A stretch of DNA of 64,000 nucleotides from JADJPO01 sp046330955 (GCA_046330955.1 JAXLRT010000002.1:322678-386677); one strand, 5' to 3'; numbered from the stretch's first letter, positions 24,200 through 33,427 are shown. A program made the numbers and translations. The notes: a model not told the origin generated them from the sequence alone.

Positions 24200-25716
24200 C
24201 GGGCCACACCTGCCTGGTCCCGAAGTGGGTCGCGTCGGCGAGCGATCGAGATCAGTCGAGCGATGCCCAGAGCCGCGCCCAGCACACCCGCCAGGGTCAG
24301 GCAGCCCATGAGGTCGGGGATCGCGAGGAACAGCACCCGCCACCCGAACACCCGGTCGGACAGGCGCGCCACCAGGGACGGCGTGCTCAGGGCCACCGCC
24401 GCGGGAGCGAACGGCAGGACCACGCCGACCGCGGTCCGCGCCGGCCGGCCGCGGCAGCGGTCGGCCCAGCCTGGCAGCCGGCGGAATCTCCACCCCGCGA
24501 CGGCGATGACCCCGATCGTGCTGACACCGAACACCAGGCCCAGACGTCGGGCACCGAAGCCGGCCGCGACCTCGGCATCGGTCCCGGTCGTGGTGAGGTC
24601 GGCCAGGCCCTGCATGAGCCCGGCGAAGTCGATGAGACCGTTGTAGGTGTTGGCCAGAAAGGCGATCCCGATGCCGTCGTCCGTCAGCAGCGCCTGGTGC
24701 GCGGAGAAGGTCGACAGGACGCCGGTGTGCTCGACCCCCGACGGTTGCCTCGCCCGACGAGCCCACCCCATGCCATAGGTGGTGTCAACTCCTGCGGGTG
24801 GCGTGCGCATCATGTCGATACCACCAGGGCTGAGCAGCGAGCGGCCGGCGAAACGGCCGCCCTGGCCCTGCATCTCGAGCCACGGCGCCAGGTCGCGCGC
24901 CGTCGAGATGACCCCGCCCGACCCCCCGAGGAAGCCGAGCAACTCCTCGCGGGCAATCGGCACCCCGAAGGCGAGGATGTGTCCGCCCGCGAGCCCCGGA
25001 GCGACCTCGGACGCATCACCCGAGGTCACCACGCTCGTGGTAGCGGTCATCCCCAGGGGCATCAGCACCCGCTGCCGCAGATACTCCGAGAAGGGCTGCG
25101 CAGCAACGACTTCGACGAGACGGGCCAGGACGGCGTAGTTGGGGTTGAAGTAGTGGAACGCCGTCCCCGGCGGGTCGACCGGGTGGGCGTCGCGCAGGCC
25201 GGCCACCCGGGCTGCGATCGTGTCGGGCTGGGGCAGGGTCATCTCGGGGTACCCGGCGTCGGCCAGACCGCTGGTGTGATTCAGCAGCATGCGCACGGTG
25301 ATCCTGCCGGACGCCGAGGGGTCGGCGACGGCAAAGCCGGGAAGGTACGCGCGCACCGGAGTGTCGAGATCGATCCGACCGGCCTCGGACAGCTGCAGCA
25401 CGGCCAGGGCCGTGAACGACTTACTGAGAGAAGCGATGAGGAACGGGGTATCGGCGGTGACGGGGCGGCCGTCACCGGCGTCGCCGTACCCCTTCAGGTG
25501 AATCGTGGTCGCGCCCCGGGTGACCGTCAGGGCAAGGCCGGGGACGGCGTTGGCGCGCATCCAGTCCTCGACGAACCGATCGATCGGCCCGGCCACCGCC
25601 GGCTCCGACTCGGCCACAGCCGGCGATGGCGACGGCACGACGCCCATCGACAGGCCCATCGACAGGACGACGACCAGCACGAACGCCGCCGTCCCGCCGA
25701 CAGCTGGGATCCTCAT
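24196..25716 (-). CDS. Serine beta-lactamase-like hydrolase with C-terminal membrane helices
   Basis: This 506-residue exported protein has a signal peptide (AAFVLVVVLSMGLSMGVV) and a class C beta-lactamase/D-aminopeptidase/esterase fold. The SxxK motif is in ASLSKSFTAL near residue 93 and a Tyr-containing motif is in YFNPNYAVLARLV near 190. It ends in three or four membrane helices (about residues 395-490: LGLVFGVSTIGVIAVAG, TAVGVVLPFAPAAVAL, LMGCLTLAGVLGAAL). The layout matches membrane-anchored esterases/peptidases. It is co-transcribed with the SRPBCC gene. Substrate unknown. Confidence 0.88.
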   Translation of the reverse strand: MRIPAVGGTAAFVLVVVLSMGLSMGVVPSPSPAVAESEPAVAGPIDRFVEDWMRANAVPGLALTVTRGATTIHLKGYGDAGDGRPVTADTPFLIASLSKSFTALAVLQLSEAGRIDLDTPVRAYLPGFAVADPSASGRITVRMLLNHTSGLADAGYPEMTLPQPDTIAARVAGLRDAHPVDPPGTAFHYFNPNYAVLARLVEVVAAQPFSEYLRQRVLMPLGMTATTSVVTSGDASEVAPGLAGGHILAFGVPIAREELLGFLGGSGGVISTARDLAPWLEMQGQGGRFAGRSLLSPGGIDMMRTPPAGVDTTYGMGWARRARQPSGVEHTGVLSTFSAHQALLTDDGIGIAFLANTYNGLIDFAGLMQGLADLTTTGTDAEVAAGFGARRLGLVFGVSTIGVIAVAGWRFRRLPGWADRCRGRPARTAVGVVLPFAPAAVALSTPSLVARLSDRVFGWRVLFLAIPDLMGCLTLAGVLGAALGIARLISIARRRDPLRDQAGVAR

Positions 25717-25750
25717 GGCTGGTCGCCCCCCTGGTCGACAGCGGCCCCGA

Positions 25751-26206
25751 TCAGTCCGGCGTGACGTCCCCGCGGTAGGCGCCGTCCTCGGTGCCGCGGG
25801 CCTCGATGTAGCTCTTGAATCGCTCCATGTCGTGCTTGGCCCGCGACGACACCAGACCGAGCTTGTCGCCCAGGGTCTCGACGACTCCCTCCGGCGCGGT
25901 GGTGAGCTGCAGGGTCACGCGGGTCAGATTCGGCGCGAGGCGATGGAACGTGACCACCCCGGCGTGATCGGCCCCGTTCAGGCTGTTCCACGCCACCCGC
26001 TCGTCGGGGTGCTGCTCGGTGATCCGCGCGTCGAACTCCCGCGTCAGGCCACCGATCTTGATGCGCCAGTGGGTGAGGGTGTCATCGAGCTGCTGAATCT
26101 CCTCGACACCCTCCATGAAGTGCGGGAACTGCTCGAACTGGGTCCATTGGTTGTAGGCCGTGCGCACGGGCACGGCGACGTCCACCGATTCAACGATTTC
26201 ACTCAT
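25751..26206 (-). CDS. SRPBCC-family cyclase/dehydrase-like protein
   Basis: This 151-residue protein is of the coenzyme Q-binding/cyclase type: EIVESVDVAVPVRTAYNQW, QFEQFPHFMEGVEEI and VVTFHRLAPNLTRVTLQL are typical of small SRPBCC proteins. The ATG at 26204-26206 begins the conserved part; the longer open frame is noncoding. It lies 34 bases upstream of the beta-lactamase-like gene on the same strand and may belong to that operon. Confidence 0.85.
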   Translation of the reverse strand: MSEIVESVDVAVPVRTAYNQWTQFEQFPHFMEGVEEIQQLDDTLTHWRIKIGGLTREFDARITEQHPDERVAWNSLNGADHAGVVTFHRLAPNLTRVTLQLTTAPEGVVETLGDKLGLVSSRAKHDMERFKSYIEARGTEDGAYRGDVTPD

Positions 26207-26313
26207 GGGGCTTCGCTTACCCGAGGACGCCGCCCCCAAACCGCCGCGCGGCAGCAGCCGATCCCGTTGGGGCGGGACGCCGTCCGCGACCGCTTTCGCT
26301 GAGGCACACCGGT

Positions 26314-26610
26314 TCAGAGGCTCTCGATCCAGTGATCGCCGGGCACGTCGGGCAGCCCCGGAACGGGGCGCTGCTCCTCGACCCATCGGCCCGGCCCGAA
26401 CGCCTGGTCGGCAACCCGTCGCCAGAACCTCGCGGCAACCCGGTTCTCGTGCTGAAAGGCCACCATCCACGGTCCGTGATGGCGATCGATCACCTCGAGC
26501 GCCAGGTCGAGCCCGACCCCCGCACGACGAGCCACCGGGGCGATCCACAGCGCCGACAGCGTGCGCCGCCGATCCTCGAGGCCCTCGACGACGGCGAATC
26601 CGATGGGTGC
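26314..26610 (-). pseudogene. Remnant of a GNAT acetyltransferase
   Basis: The reverse strand reads IGFAVVEGLEDRRRTLSALW, IAPVARRAGVGLDLALEVI, then WMVAFQHENRVAARFWRRV, matching the C-terminal half of GNAT acetyltransferases (acetyl-CoA loop RRxGVG and the FWRR helix). No in-frame ATG, GTG or TTG exists ahead of VARRAG; the frame continues into the wax-synthase gene without a family-like N-terminus. It is a 5'-truncated remnant. Confidence 0.65.
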
Positions 26611-26617
26611 GGGAACC

Positions 26618-28111
26618 CTACGGGGCCAGCACCTCGGCCAGCCCGTCGGCCAGGCACTCCATCAACACGTCGTCGTCGGGCACCGCGGCGGCGTCGATGG
26701 TCAGCCCGATGCAGCAGGTGCCCACGTGCGAGAGCATCGCGGCCATCAGCGCCACCCCGGGCAACGGCCCGAACGGGTACACCCGCACCACCCGCGCACC
26801 GGCCAGGAACACCGGTTCACTCGCCCCCGGCACGTTGGACGCCGCGAGGTCGGCCCGCGCCCCGAAGGAGATCACGGCGGCGCCCACCGCCGACGGCAGC
26901 CGGTTGGCCAGCGGGGTCAGCACCGAGAACGAGTCGAGGGCCGGCTCGTTCAGCTGCGACAGCACCGCACCTCGGATCGCGGCGATCCGGTCGGCCGGGT
27001 CGACGATGCCGATCGGCCCCGACAGCATGGCGCCGGCAAACCTGTTGCCGCCCATGGGGTCATCGGCCCGACGCAGCGAGACCGGCACGGTGATCGGCAG
27101 CTCCTCGATCGCCACCCCGTGGCGTTCGTGGTAGCGGCGCAGGCCGCCGAGCAGCACCGCCAGATAGGCGTCGTTGACCGATCCGCCGGCCGCGTGACCG
27201 GCGGATCGCAGCGCCGCCAACGGGCACTCCAGCGTGCGCAGCACCCACCGCCGCCCGTCTCGGCCGGCGAACAACGGGGACGGCGCAGCCGCCGGCGGTG
27301 AGAGCACCCGGCGCAGCGAGGCCGCGAACCGCAACCCGGACGACGCGGCACCGGTCGGATCGGTGACCACCCGCCGTCCGGCCTGCGCCAGACCCAGCGC
27401 CAGCCCCGGGACGGCCTGGGCGGTCCGGACCACCCCGTCCACGGTGACCGAGAGCCGGTCGGGACCCTCGTCGTCCGACACGGCTTGCGCAGCAACGGGT
27501 TTGTCGCTGGTGTGGCGGCGGGTGCGGCTGTGCAGGGCGGTCAGCAACTGCACGGCACCGACGCCGTCGGTGAGCGAGTGGTGCAGCTTGAGGAAGTAGG
27601 CCGCCCGCGGCGTCCGGGTGCCCGGCTCAGGCTCGAGGCCCTCGATCAGGGTGGCCTCCCACAACGGCCGGGTCCGGTCGAACGGCGTGATCGCCAGCAG
27701 CGAGACCAGCTCGTGCAGGTCGTCGAGACCGTTGCGCAGGCCGAGCTGTTCGCGCCGCAGGTGGTAGCCGAGGGTGAAGTGCCGGTCGGCGACCCAGGCC
27801 GGCGGACCGGTCGGCAGCAGCGGTTCGATCACCCGTTGCCGGGTGCGCGGCACCAGCGACGTGGCCCAGTCGTGGGCCGCGACCAGCCGCTGCCAGTCCG
27901 GGGCCCGGTCGAGGATCATCAGGCTGCAGATGGTCGAGGACTGCTGCGGGTGCCGCTCGGCACGCCACATGGTGGCCTCGAGCTCGTTCATGGTCTCGCC
28001 TCGACCCCATTGCGCCGCAGCCGCCCACGCAGCGCGGTTGCGCGCGTCGACGTCCGGCTCGTGCGGCACCGGCGGCTCGGTCGACTCCGGCGGCACTCCC
28101 GGCTCACGCAT
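26618..28111 (-). CDS. Wax ester synthase / diacylglycerol acyltransferase (WS/DGAT)
   Basis: This 497-residue acyltransferase makes triacylglycerol or wax esters from diacylglycerol or alcohols and acyl-CoA at the membrane. The catalytic HHxxxDG motif is seen as LHHSLTDGVG near residue 178. Other family marks are the NELEATMWRAER start, PLWEATLIEGLE, the NDAYLAVLLGG helix and LPITVPVSLR. The ATG at 28111 overlaps the end of the HAD-PlsC gene by 8 bases. It is the last gene of a three-gene lipid operon (PlsB-like, HAD-PlsC, WS/DGAT). Confidence 0.93.
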   Translation of the reverse strand: MREPGVPPESTEPPVPHEPDVDARNRAAWAAAAQWGRGETMNELEATMWRAERHPQQSSTICSLMILDRAPDWQRLVAAHDWATSLVPRTRQRVIEPLLPTGPPAWVADRHFTLGYHLRREQLGLRNGLDDLHELVSLLAITPFDRTRPLWEATLIEGLEPEPGTRTPRAAYFLKLHHSLTDGVGAVQLLTALHSRTRRHTSDKPVAAQAVSDDEGPDRLSVTVDGVVRTAQAVPGLALGLAQAGRRVVTDPTGAASSGLRFAASLRRVLSPPAAAPSPLFAGRDGRRWVLRTLECPLAALRSAGHAAGGSVNDAYLAVLLGGLRRYHERHGVAIEELPITVPVSLRRADDPMGGNRFAGAMLSGPIGIVDPADRIAAIRGAVLSQLNEPALDSFSVLTPLANRLPSAVGAAVISFGARADLAASNVPGASEPVFLAGARVVRVYPFGPLPGVALMAAMLSHVGTCCIGLTIDAAAVPDDDVLMECLADGLAEVLAP

Positions 28112-29588
28112 CGTGCCCTCCTTCGCGGGATTCCGGTCCCGGGTGATCCCAATCGGCCAGGGTGCGCCGGTAGGCGGCGTGCAGGTCGGCGATCGCGGCG
28201 TCCAGGCCCTGCTTGGTGCGAGCGGCCTCGGCCCAGCCGGTCACCGGGGGCAGCACCTGCACCTGGACGACGCCGGCCCGGATCGCGTGGCCGTGCCGGG
28301 GCAACACCTCACCGGTGTTGCGCAACACCACCGGCAACACCGGGACCCCGGCCTGGGCGGCCAGGTGGAAGGCCCCCTTCTTGAAGGGCAACAGGGTCTG
28401 GGTGGGCGAGCGGGTGCCCTCGGGAAAGATCAGCAACGAGGTGCCGGCGCGCACCCGGTCGGCGACCTGGGCCAACGTCGCCCGGGCCTTCTCCAAGCTG
28501 CTCCGGTCGATGAACGCCGGGTCGAGCAGCACCGAACCGAGCACGGCCCGCGGGTCCCACCGGGCCTCCTTCTTGGCCACGACGGTGAAGTCCCCGCGCA
28601 GCAACGAGGCGACGATCACCGGGTCGATGGCGCTCTGATGGTTGGCCACCACGACCGCGGGGCGGGCGCCGCCCCGATCAGGGTCCAGGTACTCGGCGCC
28701 CCGCACCTCCAGCCGCACCCCCGCCACGCGCAGCGCGGTGTCGCAGGCCATCGCCACCGCGGCGTTCGTGCCGCGACGGCGATCACCGGTGAGCACGCCC
28801 CACGCCATGCCGCCCAACGCACCCAGGTTCATGCCCCCGAGCGCCGCCGCGGTGCGCGCCACCTCGGCCAGGCCCGCCTGGGGCGGGTCGGCCAGGTCGA
28901 GCACGGGCCAGCCGAACCGGCCGGCCGCATCGCGCAGCCCCGGGTCGGGGCTGAGCGGCACCGGCCGCCCCACCATGGCGAGGAAGTCGACGTCCTCGGT
29001 GCCGTTGCCGTACCCGAAGCTCGCCCGCAGGTTCACGCCGTGGGTCTGGGCGAACGACCGGACGCCGCGCGCCTTGCCCGGCCCCCAGCGCATCGGGCCG
29101 TCGGTGCGCCCGGTGAACACCCCGTCGCGCAGCTCGAGCTGGGTGCAGATCAGGTGCTCGATGCCCAGATCGCGGGCCACCGGCCCGATCTGGTAGGCGG
29201 TCGCCGCCGACGAGATCACCACCGAGTGACCCTTGCGCTGGTGCGCCCGGACCAGTTCGCGCGCCTCGGGGCGGATCGTGCGGGCGATCGTGTCCTGGAA
29301 CAGCCGCTCGCCGAGATCGGCGAAGGTGTCCTCGGTGCGCCCGCGCAGCACCTCGAAGGCGGACTCGCCGCTCTTCAGCGGATCACCGCCGAGATAGGTG
29401 CCGTCGACGGCGGCGGCCACGGTGCGCACCGCGGTCCGCAGCCCGACCTCGCCCCGGCGTACCTGGTCGGTGAAGAACGTGGTCGCCGTGAACCCGGCGA
29501 CCAGGGTGCCGTCGAGATCGAAGAACGCCCCGACCTGCGGGCCGTCCGGGCCGGCCGCGATGGCGGCGAGATGCTCAGCGAGCTGCAC
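28104..29588 (-). CDS. HAD-IB phosphatase fused to PlsC acyltransferase
   Basis: This is a 494-residue two-domain lipid enzyme. Residues 15-230 are a HAD-IB hydrolase with the nucleophile motif FFDLDGTLVAG; the fourth motif reads YGNGTEDVDFL, with Asn in place of the usual first Asp. Residues 290-470 are a 1-acylglycerol-3-phosphate acyltransferase with NHQSAIDP (HX4D) near 316 and FPEGTRS near 389. Fused proteins of this kind occur in mycobacteria and relatives and are placed in phosphatidate/diacylglycerol synthesis. The GTG start lies 3 bases after the PlsB-like stop. Confidence 0.92.
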   Translation of the reverse strand: MQLAEHLAAIAAGPDGPQVGAFFDLDGTLVAGFTATTFFTDQVRRGEVGLRTAVRTVAAAVDGTYLGGDPLKSGESAFEVLRGRTEDTFADLGERLFQDTIARTIRPEARELVRAHQRKGHSVVISSAATAYQIGPVARDLGIEHLICTQLELRDGVFTGRTDGPMRWGPGKARGVRSFAQTHGVNLRASFGYGNGTEDVDFLAMVGRPVPLSPDPGLRDAAGRFGWPVLDLADPPQAGLAEVARTAAALGGMNLGALGGMAWGVLTGDRRRGTNAAVAMACDTALRVAGVRLEVRGAEYLDPDRGGARPAVVVANHQSAIDPVIVASLLRGDFTVVAKKEARWDPRAVLGSVLLDPAFIDRSSLEKARATLAQVADRVRAGTSLLIFPEGTRSPTQTLLPFKKGAFHLAAQAGVPVLPVVLRNTGEVLPRHGHAIRAGVVQVQVLPPVTGWAEAARTKQGLDAAIADLHAAYRRTLADWDHPGPESREGGHDA

Positions 29589-29591
29589 GGG

Positions 29592-31508
29592 TCACCGCCC
29601 GGTCCTCGGCTGGTCATCGACCGGTCCATCGCGTCGGGCGGCGCGCTCCAGGTCGGCGATTCGGTCGAGTTGGGCCACCACCGCGGCGATCTCGTCGCGC
29701 AACGCCTCCCGGCGGGCGGCCAGGTCTTCGCCCCGCAACAGCCCCCGGTGCTCGACCAGGCGCAGCCCGGTGCGGAACAGCTCCAACGAGACCGACTCGG
29801 CGCTGGCCACCCGCCGCTGCAACACCCATTGCTCACCCACCTGCAGGGCCTCGGTGAGCAGCTGCTGCGCCGCGGCGTCGTCCAGCTCGGCAGCACCCAG
29901 GGCGGCGAGCCGGTCGGCCACCAGCAGATAGGCGTCCAGGAACGGGCGCAACACCAGCGGGGCCAGGTGCGGTCGCGCGCCCGCCAACAAGTCCCGGGCC
30001 GCCTGCGGGCTGAGATCGGTGTCGGCAGAAGTGGTTCCGCCGGTGAGCAGGGTCAGCTCCTGGCGCAGGTCGGCCAGGAAGTCGGTGCGCGATCCGAAGA
30101 AGAACTCGAACTTGAGCAGGTCCCGTAAGGCCAGCGCGGTCTGCCATGCCCCGGCCAACCCGCCATCCGGTTCGGTGCGCGGGCCGCCGTCCGGGCTCTC
30201 GGTGTCGCCGACCGAGAGCAGGGCCACCTCACCGATGGCCCGCTCCACCAGGAAGTGGATCACCGTGTTCCGGTAGAAGGCGGCGACCAGGTGCTGATCC
30301 GGGGCGATGCGCCAGACCGGCTCGGTACCGGCGTCGTAGCAGTCCAGCACCCCGGAGGCGACCAGCTCCTGCAGCGTCCGCCGGATCGTCGAGCGGTCGG
30401 TCAGCGTCGCCGCCCCGGCCACCGGTCGCTGCCGCGCGGCGAGGTAGCTGGCCAGCGGCTCGACGGTGTCCAACACCCGCTCGAAGGTGAGCGCCCGGTC
30501 GGCGCCGAGCAGGGCCAGACACACCACGGCGGTGACCGTCACCGGGGTCGCCCGGTTGATCCGGTGGCTGACGTCGAGGGCGACCCGCTCGACCGCGGTG
30601 TGGGTCGGCAGCCCCTGCCCGCGCAGTTCGGCCATCCGCTGCCGCAGCGGCATCGGCTCGCCGACGGTCAGGTAGGCCCGGCCCAGCCGTTGCCGTTGCG
30701 AGCGGGCGAACGAGACCAACCACCCGAAATCCTCGGGACGTTTGCGGCCGCCCTTGGCCTCCGCGGTCATCCGGGCGACCTCGTGCAACTGGTCGTAGAC
30801 GATGGCGATCGGCACCACCATCACGTCCGGGATCGACGCGGGTACCGGCTGGTCGTCGTCCCCGCCGGGCCGGGTCGGCGGCGCGCCCGACTCCACCGCG
30901 TCGACCAGGTAGCGCAGGATGCCGTGCACCGGCGGACGCAACTTGCCGGTGCGGGTGCGACCGCCCTCGATCGACCAGGCCAGGTTCGCCCGCTGCCGCA
31001 CCAGGTGGGCGATATAGCCGCGCAGGGCAAGACGGTAGACGGGGGTGTCCTTGGTGGCCCGGCGGATGAAGATGATCCCGGTGCGGCTGGCCAGCCGGCC
31101 GAGCACCGGCAGGTCGAGGTTGGCGCCGCCGAAGGTGTAGGTGGGTGAGAAACGTCGTGCCGCGAGGGCCAGCGGCAACACCCAGCCGTCCAGGTAGGAG
31201 CGGTGCGAGAAGATCAGCGCCAGGCTGTGCTCGCGGTCGAGCGAACGCAACCGGGCCACTTCCTCCTCGTCGACCAGCACGTCGTGTGCCCGTAACATCC
31301 ACGCCCCGAAGCGGTTCCACGACCTGGTCGCCCGATCACCGTGGGAGGCGAGCATCTCGGTGAGGTAGCCACGCGCCTCGGTGCGCACCGCGGCGAGTTG
31401 CGTGCCGTGTTCGGCGGCGAAGCGCTCCAGGGACGCCGCGAGCGCGGGCTCGTCGAGCAGCGCGGTGGCGTCGGTCACCTCGCCCGCGGGGGCAGCGACG
31501 TTGGTCAT
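29592..31508 (-). CDS. Glycerol-3-phosphate acyltransferase (PlsB-like)
   Basis: This 638-residue acyltransferase probably starts glycerolipid synthesis. The catalytic HX4D motif is FSHRSYLDGW near residue 101. The substrate motif SIEGGRTRTGK, typical of PlsB, is near 180. The long C-terminal helical region (FEFFFGSRTDFLADLRQEL) is also PlsB-like. The ATG at 31506-31508 (MTNVAAPAGE) was chosen; upstream open frame is noncoding. It leads the operon with HAD-PlsC and WS/DGAT, so the three enzymes would take glycerol-3-phosphate to storage lipid. Confidence 0.92.
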   Translation of the reverse strand: MTNVAAPAGEVTDATALLDEPALAASLERFAAEHGTQLAAVRTEARGYLTEMLASHGDRATRSWNRFGAWMLRAHDVLVDEEEVARLRSLDREHSLALIFSHRSYLDGWVLPLALAARRFSPTYTFGGANLDLPVLGRLASRTGIIFIRRATKDTPVYRLALRGYIAHLVRQRANLAWSIEGGRTRTGKLRPPVHGILRYLVDAVESGAPPTRPGGDDDQPVPASIPDVMVVPIAIVYDQLHEVARMTAEAKGGRKRPEDFGWLVSFARSQRQRLGRAYLTVGEPMPLRQRMAELRGQGLPTHTAVERVALDVSHRINRATPVTVTAVVCLALLGADRALTFERVLDTVEPLASYLAARQRPVAGAATLTDRSTIRRTLQELVASGVLDCYDAGTEPVWRIAPDQHLVAAFYRNTVIHFLVERAIGEVALLSVGDTESPDGGPRTEPDGGLAGAWQTALALRDLLKFEFFFGSRTDFLADLRQELTLLTGGTTSADTDLSPQAARDLLAGARPHLAPLVLRPFLDAYLLVADRLAALGAAELDDAAAQQLLTEALQVGEQWVLQRRVASAESVSLELFRTGLRLVEHRGLLRGEDLAARREALRDEIAAVVAQLDRIADLERAARRDGPVDDQPRTGR

Positions 31509-31602
31509 GGGGCATAGCCTGGGACCACGACGCCCGGCTGTCACGGGGTTGGATCAGCAATCTTGCCGCGGATCACCCGCCCGTCGGACACCGACGGCCG
31601 GG

Positions 31603-31980
31603 TCACGACTCCAGAGGGGCGGCCCAGTCCCGCAGCTGGACGGCGATCTGCGGGGTGTCGATCTCGCCGGCCGCCGCAGCCACGACGAACGCCGTCTCCT
31701 GGTCGGGGCCTACGTTGACCGTGTATCCATTGCGGCCGAGGAACATCAGTGTTGCCAGCCAGGCAATGCGTTTGTTGCCGTCCACGAGTGCGTGATTCTT
31801 CACCAGGGAGTGCATCAGGGCGGCGGCCTTGGAGTAGAGGTCGGGATAGGCGTCGACGCCGAACGCCGACGAACGGGGCCGCTGACAGGCACTGTCCAGC
31901 AGCCCGATGTCGCGGACCGGCCCCCAGCCCGCCACGTCGATGTAGCCGAGCAGATCGTCCAGCGTCAGGTAGGTGATCAC
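31603..31980 (-). CDS. Doc-like Fic-domain toxin
   Basis: This encodes 125 residues with the compact Doc/Fic motif LVKNHALVDGNKRIAW (H-x3-DGNKR), which in Doc phosphorylates EF-Tu. The start (MITYLTLDDLLGYID) and length fit Doc toxins of type II systems. The GTG at 31978-31980 overlaps the antitoxin stop codon. No second Fic glycine/arginine is visible, as expected for Doc. The toxin target is by family analogy. Confidence 0.85.
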   Translation of the reverse strand: MITYLTLDDLLGYIDVAGWGPVRDIGLLDSACQRPRSSAFGVDAYPDLYSKAAALMHSLVKNHALVDGNKRIAWLATLMFLGRNGYTVNVGPDQETAFVVAAAAGEIDTPQIAVQLRDWAAPLES

Positions 31981-32168
31981 GCGTTCCCGAGTCGCTCGAA
32001 CGTCTCGGCGTGCTCGGCCAGCATCCGCTGCAGCAGGGCGTGGTCAGAGCCCGACACCGCCCGCCGGACCGCTTGCCGAACGAACTCGATCTTGGACAAA
32101 CCCGCAGCCCGTGCCGCACGCTCGAGGGCGGCGTCCTCATCGGGGTCGAGTCGCAGCGTCATGGCCAT
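31977..32168 (-). CDS. Ribbon-helix-helix antitoxin
   Basis: This 63-residue protein (MAMTLRLDPDEDAALERAAR, then LSKIEFVRQAVRRAV) is a ribbon-helix-helix DNA-binding antitoxin. It is followed immediately by the Doc toxin with a short overlap, the standard order for type II systems. The ATG at 32166-32168 was chosen over the next ATG two codons later. An inverted repeat covers the start region and is the likely autoregulatory operator. Confidence 0.82.
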   Translation of the reverse strand: MAMTLRLDPDEDAALERAARAAGLSKIEFVRQAVRRAVSGSDHALLQRMLAEHAETFERLGNA

Positions 32169-32191
32169 GCACCGATGATACCAATGGTGCA
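32168..32191. promoter_or_regulatory. Inverted repeat at the antitoxin start, candidate autoregulatory operator
   Basis: TGCACC at 32168-32173 and GGTGCA at 32186-32191 are inverted hexamers separated by 12 bases (gatgatacc centre). The element lies directly ahead of the antitoxin start, where RHH antitoxins usually bind to repress their own operon. Assignment is by position and symmetry. Confidence 0.5.
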
Positions 32192-32346
32192 CAGAGGGGC
32201 CGGCGTCGTGGCCACCGCGGGTTCGGGGTGGGCGGTGCGCACCAGCGACCCACGCGATCGTCGCCGTCTGCTCACTCTCACCGCCCGACTGCGCAGCTCC
32301 ATGATCTCTTGATGCGATGGCTCCTGCTCGCGCGTACCGTGGCTGA

Positions 32347-33419
32347 ATGATGTTGCGGGTGCTGGGCCCGTTGCAGGTCGACGGCCCAGACGGGGCGGTA
32401 TCCGTGGGGGGCCCGGTTCCTCGCCGGATCCTGTGCGCGCTCCTGGTCAGGCCAGGCTCGGTGATTCCGGTCGACAACCTGGTGGACGCTGCGTGGGGCA
32501 ACGCAGCTCCGGCGAGCGCCGAACGGACTCTGATCAGCCACATCACCCGCCTACGTGAGGCTCTGGCTCGCCTCGACGGTGCGCCAGCTCAGGTGGAGCG
32601 CCGCAACGGCGGGTACCGCTTGGTCGTCGGGCGGCAGGCCGTGGACGCCACCCGGTCGAGCAGACCCTGCTCGACGCCGCGAAGCTGTCGGCCGCCGAAG
32701 CGGTGCCCTCGCTGCTCGAGGCGACGGCGCTCTGGCGCCCACCCGCTCCGTTCGCCGACCTGCAGGACACGGCCTACCCGGCGGTGGAGGCGGCCCGGCT
32801 GGTCGAGCTGTACGGCTCGGCGATCGAGACGCTGGTGACGGGCCAGCTCGAGGCGGGGGACGCCGCGGCGGCGGCCGCGACGGCCCAGACGCGGCTACCC
32901 GAGGACCCGTACGAGCACATCGACGCCTGGGCCGCGGCCCGGCTGTTCGGCCTGCTGAACATGGGCATGGCCGACGGCTATGTGGCGAGCTTCGACACCA
33001 AGTACCACGACGCGTTCTGGCGCCCGGTCACGGCCATCCGCGCAGCGGGCAACAACGGCAACGACGCCACCAGCCCCGACCCGACCTGGACGACGCTGCG
33101 GCCCACCCCGCCGATTCCCGACTACGACTCGGGGCACGCAGTCCAAGGTGGCGTTGCGGCGGCCGTGCTGCGCGGCTTCTTCGGCACCGACCGGATCAGC
33201 TTCACCGCCTGCAGTCGCACCCTGCCCGCCGCCGACAGCTGCACCGACGCGACCCCCGTCGTCCGGCACTACACCCGGTTGTCCCAGGCGGCCGAGGAGA
33301 ACGGCATCTCCCGCATCCTGATCGGCTTCCACTTACGCACCGCCGTCCAGGCCGGCATCCACCACGGCACCCGCATCGGCAGCCACGCCGTCGAGCACTA
33401 CCTACGACCCGTTCACTGA
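32347..33419 (+). pseudogene. SARP regulator N-terminus fused to vanadium haloperoxidase-like domain, with frameshift
   Basis: The first 97 residues are a SARP winged helix (MMLRVLGPLQVDGPDG, ISHITRLREALARLD). The BTAD helices continue only after a frame change near 32650, where one C appears lost in a short CCACCC run: the second frame reads AEAVPSLLEATALWRPPAPF. After LPEDPYEH it passes in frame into a PAP2/vanadium-haloperoxidase C-terminal half: KYHDAFWRPVTAIR, YDSGHAVQGG, SRILIGFH. The catalytic K-x6-R, SGH and SR-x5-H residues are all kept. The frameshift may be a sequencing error, but the junction near 32910-32935 is in frame. A perfect terminator hairpin follows. Confidence 0.7.
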
Positions 33420-33427
33420 CAGGAAGC

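Noticed and set aside
27774..30128. 784-residue plus-strand open frame across the lipid operon
   Set aside because: It is antisense to the PlsB/HAD-PlsC/WS genes, whose motifs are unmistakable; the translation is rich in Arg, Gly and His without motifs.
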